Assembly (NCBI GenBank): GCA_001709035.1
Contig: LVKA01000008.1
Coordinates: forward strand, 62,001 to 126,000
DNA length: 64,000 bases
Source: Candidatus Thiodiazotropha endoloripes
Lineage (GTDB): Bacteria; Pseudomonadota; Gammaproteobacteria; Chromatiales; Chromatiaceae
Reading direction: 5' to 3'
Of the stretch, positions 10,039 through 18,721 are shown piece by piece; within the stretch, counting starts at the first letter, position 1; every line of letters starts with the position of its first letter. The notes under the pieces were generated by a model. The model was not told the DNA's origin and made no database searches. It was given only the letters and a program-made list of their open reading frames with translations. The position numbers were made by a program, and so were the translations under genes.

Positions 10039-10482
10039 ATGACCATCCTGTCTGAAGCTGAAAGCATTGAGCAGATCGTCGAAACTTTCGAGTTTCTTGA
10101 TGATTGGGATACCCGATATCAATATCTGATCGAGTTGGGTGAGAACCTCCCACCGATGCCGGATGCCCTTAAAACTGAGGCGAACTGGGTTAAGCCCTGT
10201 ATGAGTACTGTGCATGTGGCGGCTCAGCTGGATCCCCGTCAGTCAGGCTTGATCCGTTTTCAGGGAGACTGTGATACCGCCATCATCAAAGGTGTACTGG
10301 CTGTGCTGATCGATCTGCTCTCCTATCGCAGTCTGCAGGAGATCAGAAATATGGATGTGGACAGTCTGTTCAAACGTTTACGGCTGGAAGAGCATCTCAG
10401 TCCCAGCAGGCATGTGGGAATCTACGCCATCGTCGATAAAATGGTTGAACGCGCCACAGCTTTGGTTGATGGTCAGCACTGA
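10039..10482 (+). CDS. sufE: SufE-family sulfur acceptor
   Basis: The 147-residue protein shows the SufE fold: an N-terminal helix (EQIVETFEFLDDWDTRYQYLIELGENLPPMP), the active-site region, and GDCDTAIIKGVLAVLIDLLSYRS. SufE takes persulfide sulfur from the cysteine desulfurase SufS and hands it to SufB. The active-site stretch reads WVKPCMSTVH, so the catalytic Cys is present, but the usual Gly before it is Pro and the usual Trp after it is His. The gene closes the suf operon and is followed by a hairpin. Its usual partner SufS is absent from the window. Confidence 0.9.
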   Translation: MTILSEAESIEQIVETFEFLDDWDTRYQYLIELGENLPPMPDALKTEANWVKPCMSTVHVAAQLDPRQSGLIRFQGDCDTAIIKGVLAVLIDLLSYRSLQEIRNMDVDSLFKRLRLEEHLSPSRHVGIYAIVDKMVERATALVDGQH

Positions 10483-10502
10483 TCTGCTGCGATCGAGTTC
10501 GA

Positions 10503-10527
10503 CCCACTGACCTCTCAGGTCAGCGGG
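10503..10527. terminator. Hairpin between convergent sufE and receptor gene
   Basis: The arms CCCACTGACCT and AGGTCAGCGGG pair over 11 positions with one mismatch and a three-base loop. There is no strong T-run on either side, so it is a candidate bidirectional terminator only. Confidence 0.45.
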
Positions 10528-10577
10528 TTATCGTTTGTGCAGACGGTTCTGCTGAGAATCGTCAGTCGCTGAGGTGG

Positions 10578-11705
10578 TTAATGGTCGCTGCTACAGAGGA
10601 TGTCGGAATTGCTCTCACCGGCGCGGGCCAGATCTTCCAGACTTGAAAGTACCAGTAGGCTGGCCTCTTCCATCTTGGATATCGCGCTGATGCCGTTTTT
10701 GTGGTCACCGGCTTTGGCGCATTCCATCGCCAGTTTACCATTTTTGTGCACATCAAGGTGGGGCGCTTCGATCTCGTGGTAGCCGTTGAGCTGGGAGAAG
10801 CAATCCTGACCTTCCCCTGTGTAATACCAGTTACCCAGACGACAGTTTCTGTGGTCCGGTAGATTCGAGGGATCCGCTTCTGTGAGTCCCATGAAGGCCT
10901 TATAGATGCCGAACTTAAAGATCAGATGGTCGAGTTTGGCCAGCTCAACGAAGGTTCGCAGTGAAGTTGAGGCAATGGCGCTCTCCATCTCCTTGGATAG
11001 CTCAAACTGCTTTTTGATCATCTGTATGGATCCGCTAACCTGACTCTGGAAATTGTCCGTGACATCCATCACCGATGACATGGTCTCGACAGATTTTTTT
11101 GTCTCCTGGGTGATGGTATCTACCAGGGCGGCAATTTCTGTGGTCGCCTCACGGGTTCGGCCTGCCAGATTACGCACCTCATCGGCAACCACCGCAAAAC
11201 CCCGGCCCATCTCGCCGGCTCTGGCCGCTTCAATCGCAGCGTTGAGTGCCAACAGATTGGTCTGCTCAGAAATCCCCTGAATGATACTGACAAAGTTGCT
11301 GATGCTGTCTGCAATGGTGCTGAGTTTCACCACACTGTCGGAGCTTTCCCGGGAGATGGTGGTTACGTTATCGATCTCGCTGCTCATCACCTCAACCCCG
11401 GAGATGGCCTGCGAGGAGATCTCTGAGCCTTTAATGGCGCTCTGCTTCTCTTCCTTCATTGAGTTTGCCGTATGGCTCAGGGAGTGTTGCAGTTGGCTGA
11501 ACGACTCACCTAAGCTGGAAAAATTCGCAAACAGTTGTTGATAGAGTTGTTTTTCACTCTGCAGACTCTCCGTTTCCTGCCGGAGTGTGTCATTGTCCCC
11601 TTTTGCAGCAGCCAGTTCCTGTTCCAGTGCCTGAATCCTAGCATCCTGCTGAGTGATCTGTTCTGCTTGAAGGGTGAGGGTCTTTTTATTACTTAAGCCA
11701 AACAT
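10578..11705 (-). CDS. Soluble methyl-accepting receptor with CZB domain
   Basis: The 375-residue protein starts with a coiled coil (residues about 10-60) and has no membrane segment or signal peptide. It then has the highly conserved MCP signalling hairpin [21 protein letters not shown] with [18 protein letters not shown]. The C-terminal ~110 residues form a chemoreceptor zinc-binding (CZB) domain with [11 protein letters not shown], a Cys in [11 protein letters not shown], and [16 protein letters not shown]. Such receptors sense zinc or oxidants such as hypochlorous acid and signal to a CheA kinase or a diguanylate cyclase. It is a lone gene with no che genes in the window. Confidence 0.9.
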   Translation of the reverse strand: MFGLSNKKTLTLQAEQITQQDARIQALEQELAAAKGDNDTLRQETESLQSEKQLYQQLFANFSSLGESFSQLQHSLSHTANSMKEEKQSAIKGSEISSQAISGVEVMSSEIDNVTTISRESSDSVVKLSTIADSISNFVSIIQGISEQTNLLALNAAIEAARAGEMGRGFAVVADEVRNLAGRTREATTEIAALVDTITQETKKSVETMSSVMDVTDNFQSQVSGSIQMIKKQFELSKEMESAIASTSLRTFVELAKLDHLIFKFGIYKAFMGLTEADPSNLPDHRNCRLGNWYYTGEGQDCFSQLNGYHEIEAPHLDVHKNGKLAMECAKAGDHKNGISAISKMEEASLLVLSSLEDLARAGESNSDILCSSDH

Positions 11706-11888
11706 AGTTTGATCCTCGCAGAGATCTGCAGGAGTTATTGATTAAAGGTAAATAGAGTATCGGCGGGAGTTACTATTTTTTAAGCCATATGACGAAATAC
11801 TTATAAACCTGAGTTTTTACGGAGTCGAACACTTGGTTATGCAGGTAACCCTTGAATTAAGTCAGGTATTTCAGTGGTTGTTGATGGA

Positions 11889-14210
11889 CTAAGCGGCTTG
11901 ATTCAAAGGCAATTGAAGGCGGAAAGTCGTGCCGACACCGGCTTCTGTGTCGAAGTCTAACTTTCCACTGTGTTTTCGTACCAGGATATCGTGGCTTAGT
12001 GTGAGCCCCTGTCCAGTACCTTCTCCCACATCCCTGGTCGTAAAGAATGGGTTGAAGATCTGATCCTGGGCTGATTCCGGAATGCCGTCACCATTATCCG
12101 AGATGGCAAGTTGTACATACTGGCCGCGCTGTTGGCTGGTAATGGTGATCTTCCCAGTGTGCTGTTTTGAGCTCTCCTGCAATGCCTGGACCGCATTCAT
12201 CAGGATATTGATCAGGGCCTGATGCATTTCGCTGGGTGAACAGCTCACCAGCGGCAGGGTCTCATCCAGGTCTGTTTCGAGTTCGGCAATCTGTTCCCAC
12301 TGATAGCGGCTGATAGCCACGATATCCCTGATCAGCTTATTCAGGTCTGTAGGCTCATGGAGGGCGTTGTCGGAGGTGAAAATACGCATTGAGCGAACAA
12401 TTCTGGAGACCTGCTCGGTACCCTGGTGACACTGTCGGATGGTGGTTGTGACCTCATCTTTGAGGTAGTCGAGATCGATCTCATCCCGCTTCTCATTACA
12501 CGCCTCCAGCGTCGCCGAGAGATCGGAATTGCTTTCGATCGCCGCTGTCAGCGTCAGGTAGGTCGAAATCAGATCGTGGCTATCCTGATGAGCCTCCTCA
12601 ATGAAATTCAAATTGTTGTTGATGGTCTGTATGGGAGTGTTGATCTCATGGGCGATGCCATCCGCCAGTTGAGCCAATGCCGTCATTTTATGGTGCTGAG
12701 TGCGTTGCAGTGCCAGCTGCTCCCGCTCGGTTTCGATGATCTTTCTTTGGGTAATGTCCCGGATCAGACAGATCACATGCCAGCCCCGATCCAGGGTGAC
12801 CGATGAGATGGCGGCTTCGACCGGAAACCGCTCACCGGATTTTCGTATGGCTTCAAGCTCCAGCAGTGTGCCGCTGAGAGGGCTGTCGCAATTGCCGATA
12901 TAGTTGAGGATCGGGTTCTCCTGTCGGTCAGTTGGCAGCCATTGGTCGATGAGCAGATTTGCTGCCTGCTCGGATGTGTAACCAAATATCTTACTCGCTG
13001 CAGGGTTCCAGAATTCGATATTGCCCTGTGGGTCGAGCATGATGATTGCGTCCAATGCGGATTCAGCCAGCTGGGTAAACTTGTTTTCACTCTCTTGCAG
13101 CTGAGAAAGGTTGTCTTTCAGTTTCGATTCAGTGGACTTCAGCTTGCCAATCGCTTGCGACAATCTCTGTTGGGTGTTACGCAAGCGGCGATTGTTCTCG
13201 CTGAGGAGTATCAGTGAGATTATGATCAGCAGCATGGAGACAAGCGTCATGATTGTGGCGATGGGGTGGTGCTCGGTCCACTCAATCAAAGTGGGTGGAA
13301 GACGCTTATGCGGTGGAATGTTCAAGCTTCGGTAGAGCTCATGGACAGGTTCATAGTTTGCCGGTACCGTCCAGCCCAAAATCCGGCTGCTCACAGCTGC
13401 AGGATGATCTTGAGGCATTTTTAACAGGGCAATGGAGACCTTTTCACCAAGCGATTTGGGGGTGTGTGGTAGCGCAGCCAATGGCCACTCCGGGTAGAGT
13501 TGGGTACTGAGCAGATAGGGAAAGCCCTGATTGGTCTGTAAGTTGAGTACCTTGATCTCATGCAATTTAACCAGGCCGCTGGCGGACATCTGTTCCAACG
13601 TATCAGTTCGAACCGTTCCGGCGTCTACCTCACCGCTGATAACGGCATCAACCACAGCATCATGGGTGTTGAAGAAATGCAGCGTTGTCTCCCTTTCCAC
13701 GTCTATGTCATGGGAGTGCAGTTCCCGCCTGGCCATCAGGAAACCACCAAGCGAGGTCGGATTTACTGCGCCGAATCTTATGCCTTTCAGGTCACTCAAT
13801 CGCTGTAGAGCTGAGTTATCTTTGCGAGTGAAGATGACGCCACCAAAACGGTTTGCGCCGTGATCGCTGACCTTGTTGATCAGGGTGGCGATACGGAAGG
13901 CTCGGAAGTCATGCTCTGCCTTGATATAGATTCCGGAATTGGCGAGTAAAAAATCGATCTGCCTGGTATGGATTGCCGGTTCGATCGCTTCGAACGGCAA
14001 AGGAACGATGCGAAATTGGGCATCCATGATCTGTTGTGTCAGATAGTCTGCGGTTTCAGACCAGCGTTGCAGGGTGATCGACGCTCCCCGTTTCGCCAAT
14101 ACACCGATCGTGTAGCTTGGAACCTCGGCCGCAATCCCCGCAGTAGATTGACTGGTTAAGAACAAAGTCAGCAGTAATGACAGCATCCTTGCCTTGGATA
14201 GGCTACCCAT
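11889..14210 (-). CDS. Sensor histidine kinase with PhnD-like periplasmic domain and PAS domain
   Basis: The 773-residue protein has a signal peptide (SLLLTLFLTSQSTAGIAAE), a periplasmic binding-protein-like domain of PhnD/TtrS type (residues about 30-270; GVLAKRGASITLQRWSETADYL, DFLLANSGIYIKAEH, SGEVDAGTVRTDTLEQ), a membrane helix near 325, a short coiled coil and a PAS domain (about 375-490). The phosphoacceptor His lies in ADGIAHEINTPIQTINNN near 520. The C-terminal ATPase has an N box (ALINILMNAVQAL), DNGDGIP and GTGQGLTLS. TtrS-like sensors detect tetrathionate or related anions; the ligand here is unknown. No response-regulator gene is adjacent. Confidence 0.88.
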   Translation of the reverse strand: MGSLSKARMLSLLLTLFLTSQSTAGIAAEVPSYTIGVLAKRGASITLQRWSETADYLTQQIMDAQFRIVPLPFEAIEPAIHTRQIDFLLANSGIYIKAEHDFRAFRIATLINKVSDHGANRFGGVIFTRKDNSALQRLSDLKGIRFGAVNPTSLGGFLMARRELHSHDIDVERETTLHFFNTHDAVVDAVISGEVDAGTVRTDTLEQMSASGLVKLHEIKVLNLQTNQGFPYLLSTQLYPEWPLAALPHTPKSLGEKVSIALLKMPQDHPAAVSSRILGWTVPANYEPVHELYRSLNIPPHKRLPPTLIEWTEHHPIATIMTLVSMLLIIISLILLSENNRRLRNTQQRLSQAIGKLKSTESKLKDNLSQLQESENKFTQLAESALDAIIMLDPQGNIEFWNPAASKIFGYTSEQAANLLIDQWLPTDRQENPILNYIGNCDSPLSGTLLELEAIRKSGERFPVEAAISSVTLDRGWHVICLIRDITQRKIIETEREQLALQRTQHHKMTALAQLADGIAHEINTPIQTINNNLNFIEEAHQDSHDLISTYLTLTAAIESNSDLSATLEACNEKRDEIDLDYLKDEVTTTIRQCHQGTEQVSRIVRSMRIFTSDNALHEPTDLNKLIRDIVAISRYQWEQIAELETDLDETLPLVSCSPSEMHQALINILMNAVQALQESSKQHTGKITITSQQRGQYVQLAISDNGDGIPESAQDQIFNPFFTTRDVGEGTGQGLTLSHDILVRKHSGKLDFDTEAGVGTTFRLQLPLNQAA

Positions 14211-14526
14211 AAGCTTTTCAACAGCTCAATGCTGTGGTTGTCTCACTCAGTTTGTGTCTGTCATTCAAATGCAGCCGGCAAATGGTTCAAGGAGACCCCT
14301 TATTGACAGGAACGAGCCTTATCTTACGCTCACCACTGCTGATAAGGCAGGTTGAACATATCTTTGCTGTGCCGCTAAACAGTCTATCGACTTGAGGGTG
14401 AGATTTTTTACCGGACCGGCTGTTGTCTGTGATTGTCGTTCCTAATTGTTTAGGTAAGTGGGGTTGAAACTGCCTGGCGCAAGGCGTAAAAGTCCGTACA
14501 CCTCTTGTCTTCTGCTCAATTGACAA
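14211..14526. other. Intergenic region, no convincing gene
   Basis: This stretch separates the histidine kinase start from the SIMPL gene stop, both on the reverse strand. A 79-codon reverse frame is present but has no recognisable family, no good ribosome-binding site and a composition unlike its neighbours. The kinase promoter should be here. Confidence 0.45.
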
Positions 14527-15237
14527 CTATTCAAGCTGCAACTCGATCTTTCCGTTCGCATCCACTCTCAAGGTCTGGCTGCCAGCCTCAAGGGTGGGGG
14601 CTGAAGCCCGCCCCTCAATGGCCATCATGTTGGCGCGCATCGGGTAGGGCGCCGGGGAGTGATCAATGGTCTGCAGATGCATTTCAACCAGACGATAATG
14701 GCTGCGTCCCATCTGTTCAGTGACTTGCTCGGCTCGTTTGCGAAAAGCGCTGATCGCCTGGGTGGTAAGAGACTCCTCGGCAGTCTGGCGTTTTTTCGTT
14801 GAGATCGTGTAGCTCAGGGAGTCCAATGCCAATTTGGATTGCAAACTACCCAGCAAGCTACTCATGGCGGGGCTTGTTTTGCTCTCCAGTCGAATCGATT
14901 GCCGAACCCTCCAGCCAATAAGCTGTTGTTGATGATAACGTGGGGAGGTTCGGTAGCCCAGTGTGCTGACCTTGATATCACTCCTTTGTTTCGCCGTTTT
15001 CACCGCTTCTGCGATCAGGCTGTTGACCTGATCGGTCAGCAGCTTGAGGTCGGTACCCTCCCGCTGAGCGTACAGGGTGGCAATTTGGGTGTCGTTATCC
15101 ACCTCCATTGTGGCGTAGGCATTGAGCTGCACCAGATCATATTGACGAGCTGGCTCCTCAGCGTGGAGGGGGGTAACTGAGATCACTGTAGCGATCAGGG
15201 TCAGACACGAATTTAGATAAAGACCTGTATGGCGCAT
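14527..15237 (-). CDS. SIMPL (DUF541) domain periplasmic protein
   Basis: The 236-residue protein has a signal peptide (LTLIATVISVTPLHAEE) and the SIMPL/DUF541 core: an N-terminal strand region, YRTSPRYHQQQLIGWRVRQSIRLES, then TTQAISAFRKRAEQVTEQMG and the C-terminal MRANMMA. The family includes E. coli YggE, linked to lowering oxidative stress, but the biochemical role is unclear. The repeat copy at 15271 lies about 35 bases before the start. Confidence 0.85.
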   Translation of the reverse strand: MRHTGLYLNSCLTLIATVISVTPLHAEEPARQYDLVQLNAYATMEVDNDTQIATLYAQREGTDLKLLTDQVNSLIAEAVKTAKQRSDIKVSTLGYRTSPRYHQQQLIGWRVRQSIRLESKTSPAMSSLLGSLQSKLALDSLSYTISTKKRQTAEESLTTQAISAFRKRAEQVTEQMGRSHYRLVEMHLQTIDHSPAPYPMRANMMAIEGRASAPTLEAGSQTLRVDANGKIELQLE

Positions 15238-15270
15238 GGCTCCTCCGGGGGATGTCTATTCTTGAGCTCT

Positions 15271-15285
15271 GTTAACAGGCCCTAA
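15271..15285 (+). repeat. Interspersed 15-bp repeat, copy 2
   Basis: An exact GTTAACAGGCCCTAA lies between the 3' end of the ThiF-family gene and the 5' end of the SIMPL gene. Confidence 0.85.
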
Positions 15286-15386
15286 TATCGCGGCAGGCCG
15301 GATAACAGATCTATAGTTGATCGCCAAACAGTGTACGGGTTCCTGTGATCTGCCGTTGCCGGGTCTGGAGAGGGTTGGCGATGCCT

Positions 15387-16259
15387 CTAGACTGTTTCTG
15401 CGGAAGCAGCCAACTGGCGGCTGCCGAACCAGATTGCCAGACGCTGCAAAGGATGACGATTTCCGCCAGGTCTCCAGGTTTTGGCGAGTCGGTTTTCATA
15501 GGCATCGAATTGCAACCCCCAAGGGGCCGCTGTAACTGCTCCTCGTCCGAGCAGCAGTTTCAAAACCTGACTGGCGGCGAACCCAGCGCAGATCTCGCAG
15601 CCCATGGCGGTTGAGGGGCCGCGCTTCGCCAGCAGATCGATCCGCTGCGGTTCTACCAGATAAGCCTGGTGCAGTCTCGCTGGGGCCAGGCCGACCAGGA
15701 ATCTCAGATATTGCTGATACTCGTCGACACCCTGAAGCTGAAAGTAGGATTCGAAACTCATCTCGCCCGGCAAGAAGCAGAGCAGTGCCGAACCCATTCC
15801 CAATGGCGCTGCCGTTACCGCAGGCAGTCCCATCTCATAACAGGCGGCAAACACTGCCCGCCTTGCCGTCATGGCAAAGAAATCGAGGCCATCCAGGTAG
15901 ATGTCACAATCCTGTAAAAACGCTTCTGCCTGATCCGCTTTCACCCCCTGGGGAAAAGGCTTGATATCCAGCTGCGGATTGATTGCCAGGGCCGCATCAA
16001 TCATGGTGTCGAGCTTAGGCTTGCCGACCGTGTCGAGATTTGCACCTGATTGACGATTGAAGTTTTCGACCGCAAAACTGTCGAAATCGGCCAGATTGAA
16101 TTGACCTATTCCAAGTCGGGTCAGGGTAAGCAGGTGGCTGCCGCCCACACCCCCCAGGCCTGCAATGGCGACTCGGGCTTTACCCAGTTGTTGCTGCTCT
16201 GATTCGGTAACCCAGCCGATGTTCCTTGAAAACGCCAGCTGATAATCAAAATTTTTCAT
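15387..16259 (-). CDS. ThiF/MoeB-family E1-like adenylyltransferase
   Basis: From the ATG at 16259 the product has 290 residues. It shows the Rossmann nucleotide-binding motif VAIAGLGGVGGSHLLTLTRLGIG, then FNLADFDSFAVENFNRQ (E1 adenylation signature) and GKPKLDTMIDAALAINP. A single CxxC is seen in MGCEICAGFAASQVLKLL. E1-like enzymes adenylate the C-terminus of small ubiquitin-like or peptide substrates; neither a ThiS/MoaD partner nor thiamine or molybdopterin genes are nearby. A longer frame starts with TTG at 16310, but the ATG matches the start of the conserved region and overlaps the acyltransferase gene by 14 bases, implying coupling with it. The physiological substrate is unknown. Confidence 0.85.
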   Translation of the reverse strand: MKNFDYQLAFSRNIGWVTESEQQQLGKARVAIAGLGGVGGSHLLTLTRLGIGQFNLADFDSFAVENFNRQSGANLDTVGKPKLDTMIDAALAINPQLDIKPFPQGVKADQAEAFLQDCDIYLDGLDFFAMTARRAVFAACYEMGLPAVTAAPLGMGSALLCFLPGEMSFESYFQLQGVDEYQQYLRFLVGLAPARLHQAYLVEPQRIDLLAKRGPSTAMGCEICAGFAASQVLKLLLGRGAVTAAPWGLQFDAYENRLAKTWRPGGNRHPLQRLAIWFGSRQLAASAETV

Positions 16260-17028
16260 TCGAGTGCAATTGCAGATTGTTGCCGGGGATTTGCCAGGGT
16301 TGTTGTGCAAGATTCTGTTTGATCAGATCGTAGAGCCGCCTGATGTCGTCAGGCATGTTGCTGGTTAGCTCACTGCTCGGCAGCTCAAACAGCGCACGTT
16401 TGCCATGCAGTTCAAAATCGTCACTGATTTTGTGGAACTGGAGTCCGAATCGGCTCAAGTGGCGTTGCAGTCTGGGTTCCATGACCACCAACACCAATTT
16501 TAGCCGGCACAGATCGACCAGAGCGATGGATGATAAATAGAGACCGATGGCAATGTTGGGAAAATTGCGACGCTCCTCTTCGGTATACATTGTATTTGTG
16601 TTGTGACTGTCCAGGATAAACGGTTTGCCGGTTTCGTTGGCCCTGCGCCGAAAATGGAGTGGTACAGCCAGCCGGGATATTTCGCCGATATCCGTGGGTG
16701 GGATTTGCAACAGGCGTTCGCTCTTTACATTGGGAATCTGGTGTAACTGATAGGGCAGGTAATTATCAGGTCTGCCCGCAGACGGGACCACCAACCTGAC
16801 GCAACCTGCAATATCGCCACTACGGATATGTTCAAGCAGACAGTGGTGGGAATACGCATCGCAGTGATCTGTTTCAAGTCGGCTGCTGCTGGATGGCTCC
16901 CAGCCTAACTCTTCTGCATAGACTTTGTAGCGAATACTGTAACTGAAACGCTTTTGGTGTCGGGATGCGGCGTAGCGCGGATTGAAAAATTGAAAGAAAT
17001 TTTGCGCCAGCCTCTCCATGTCTCTCTC
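16246..17028 (-). CDS. PEP-CTERM/exosortase system-associated acyltransferase
   Basis: The product resembles the acyl-homoserine-lactone-synthase-like acyltransferases found with exosortase/PEP-CTERM systems. Matching stretches are FFQFFNPRYAASRHQKRFSYSIRYKVYAEELGWEP, DAYSHHCLLEHIRSGDIAGCVRLVVP, LPPTDIGEISRLAV-like QIPPTDIGEISRLAVP, and FPNIAIGLYLSSIALVDLCRLKLVLVVMEPRLQRHLSRFG. The family is thought to transfer or synthesise an acyl product in protein sorting or surface polysaccharide systems, but this is not proven. Candidate starts are the ATG at 17028 and one at 17016 (GGAGAG five bases upstream); the longer frame to 17106 is less likely. It is coupled to the downstream ThiF-family gene. 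No exosortase gene is in the window. Confidence 0.8.
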   Translation of the reverse strand, partial: ERDMERLAQNFFQFFNPRYAASRHQKRFSYSIRYKVYAEELGWEPSSSSRLETDHCDAYSHHCLLEHIRSGDIAGCVRLVVPSAGRPDNYLPYQLHQIPNVKSERLLQIPPTDIGEISRLAVPLHFRRRANETGKPFILDSHNTNTMYTEEERRNFPNIAIGLYLSSIALVDLCRLKLVLVVMEPRLQRHLSRFGLQFHKISDDFELHGKRALFELPSSELTSNMPDDIRRLYDLIKQNLAQQPWQIPGNNLQLHSNEKF

Positions 17029-17522
17029 CATAGCTTTCCTGGTCTGTGCTCTGTCGCTCAATCTACCGACGACCGATCCTGTTGGTCGTTGACCCCTGAT
17101 CGGCATGGGATCAATGGGGTAGGGATGTGGCGTTTAAGAGTCTGCTGATACATCAACCTGATGCATAATCAATTATTCTTTCATTCTAATATTCTATTGC
17201 CGCTTTGAGCATTTGACTTAAACGAACATCCGATGAAACGACTCAGTCAATCGATTTAACTGATCTAGCACAATAAATATAGAACAATTTACGGAATTCT
17301 TCGCTGAAGTAGAGGTAAAACCATGTAGAATAGCTGGCTTAATTTGTCGTGGTTCTGCGGTTAATGATCGAGTACTCCCGGTCGGTGGAACCTATCGACC
17401 GTGTTTGTGTGGATACTATGGATGGGGCTGTTGATCTGGATCACTGATTGCTTGTTTAACGATCAAGTAGTTCAGGTGACAGGCGCTATAGTGACGGCCA
17501 CGATGTTGTGGGATCGAACGGA
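17029..17522. other. Divergent intergenic region, no gene seen
   Basis: This region separates the acyltransferase (reverse) from the GGDEF protein (forward). The part 17150-17340 is A+T-rich and probably carries divergent promoters, but no reliable promoter or operator was identified. Confidence 0.45.
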
Positions 17523-18719
17523 ATGATCAGTTTTGAGAAAATGTATATTACGATCAGTGAATCATTAGGGATCTATACCAAAGATCAACTCTACGAGTTG
17601 TTCACTACCAAGGAACATGGTCTGCCAATCTCCGGACACCGGGCTACGATTATCCAGAGCCGGGTGTTTTTCTTTTGTTTTGTTTTCGCGGTACTGGTGC
17701 CGGCCTGGTCGATCATCGACCTGCTCTTTCTGCCCAGTGCCCTGTGGGGCGGTCTGCTGACGATCAGAGCCGTATCCGGTATTGTTTTCGCCATCCTGGC
17801 CTGGTTGTCCCGTCGGCAACCGACCATGAAGCTGGCGCGCCTGCTATTGGCCGGTATGCTCGCGGTTACCCCGCTTTTCTATCTCGCTTCAGGTTATTGG
17901 ATTGAGGGTTATCCGCTTACCAGTCAGGAGCAGATCATTGCCGGGCTTTACGGCTTGCTGCCGTTTGTGATGGTGGCTGGATTAACGCTCTTTCCATTGA
18001 CACTGATTGAGTTCCTCGCCTATGCCGTACCCTTGTTTCTGGTTACATTGGTTTCTGCGTTTCCGGGTAGTGAAGCTGAAATACCCCAGGCGGTATCCAC
18101 CCTGTGGCTGCTGATCCTGATCCTCGGGGTGGCGCTCTTCTCCTCCTTGACCCAGCTGCGTTACATGCTCTCACAGGTCAGTCGTGCCAGTTACGATGTG
18201 CTCACCGGTATGCTTACCCGGCGTGCCGGCATAGAAGTTCTTGATCTGCAGTTTCGACTGGCTTCCATGGGGGGCGGGTCGATGTCGATTCTCTACTTCG
18301 ATCTGGATAACTTCAAAGCGGTAAACGATACCTATGGACATGATACCGGTGACAAGGTGCTTAAGACCGCATCAGAACAGATCTGTAACTGTGTGCGTAA
18401 AGGGGACAGTGTGATTCGCTGGGGTGGTGAGGAGTTTGTTGTGGTATTGCCTACCGCTGATCCCAGGGAAGCGAATGAGGTTGTGAGTCGAATCATGACG
18501 GCAGGTGTTGGGGAACGTCCTGAAGGAGGGCCGGTGACGGCCAGTATCGGTGTGGCTGAAGTTCAGGAAGACAACGTCAGTGATTGGAAGGCGCAGATTG
18601 AACTGGCCGATCATCGTATGTATTCCGCCAAGACGAGTGGCCGTGCCCGATCCATCGGTGTCGATGGCAAAGCCATGCTTTGGGCTGACGGGATTCAGCC
18701 CCACGCAGTCAATGAATGA
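17523..18719 (+). CDS. Membrane diguanylate cyclase (GGDEF)
   Basis: The N-terminal ~220 residues contain about six hydrophobic helices (VFFFCFVFAVLVPAWSIIDLLFL, LLTIRAVSGIVFAILAWL, LLPFVMVAGLTLFPLTLIEFLAYAV, LWLLILILGVALFSSL) and no known sensory domain. The C-terminal domain is a complete GGDEF domain: YDVLTGMLTRRAGIEVL, ILYFDLDNFKAVNDTYGHDTGD, and the active signature RWGGEEF. It should make cyclic di-GMP from two GTP at the inner membrane. The ATG at 17523 is preferred to the GTG at 17508. The gene ends two bases from the convergent HlyD-family gene, with the palindrome GAGACTAGTCTC at the junction. Confidence 0.9.
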   Translation: MISFEKMYITISESLGIYTKDQLYELFTTKEHGLPISGHRATIIQSRVFFFCFVFAVLVPAWSIIDLLFLPSALWGGLLTIRAVSGIVFAILAWLSRRQPTMKLARLLLAGMLAVTPLFYLASGYWIEGYPLTSQEQIIAGLYGLLPFVMVAGLTLFPLTLIEFLAYAVPLFLVTLVSAFPGSEAEIPQAVSTLWLLILILGVALFSSLTQLRYMLSQVSRASYDVLTGMLTRRAGIEVLDLQFRLASMGGGSMSILYFDLDNFKAVNDTYGHDTGDKVLKTASEQICNCVRKGDSVIRWGGEEFVVVLPTADPREANEVVSRIMTAGVGERPEGGPVTASIGVAEVQEDNVSDWKAQIELADHRMYSAKTSGRARSIGVDGKAMLWADGIQPHAVNE

Positions 18720-18721
18720 GA

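Noticed and set aside
14287-14526. 79-codon reverse frame between the kinase and SIMPL genes
   Set aside because: No family, no start signal, and composition unlike coding neighbours.
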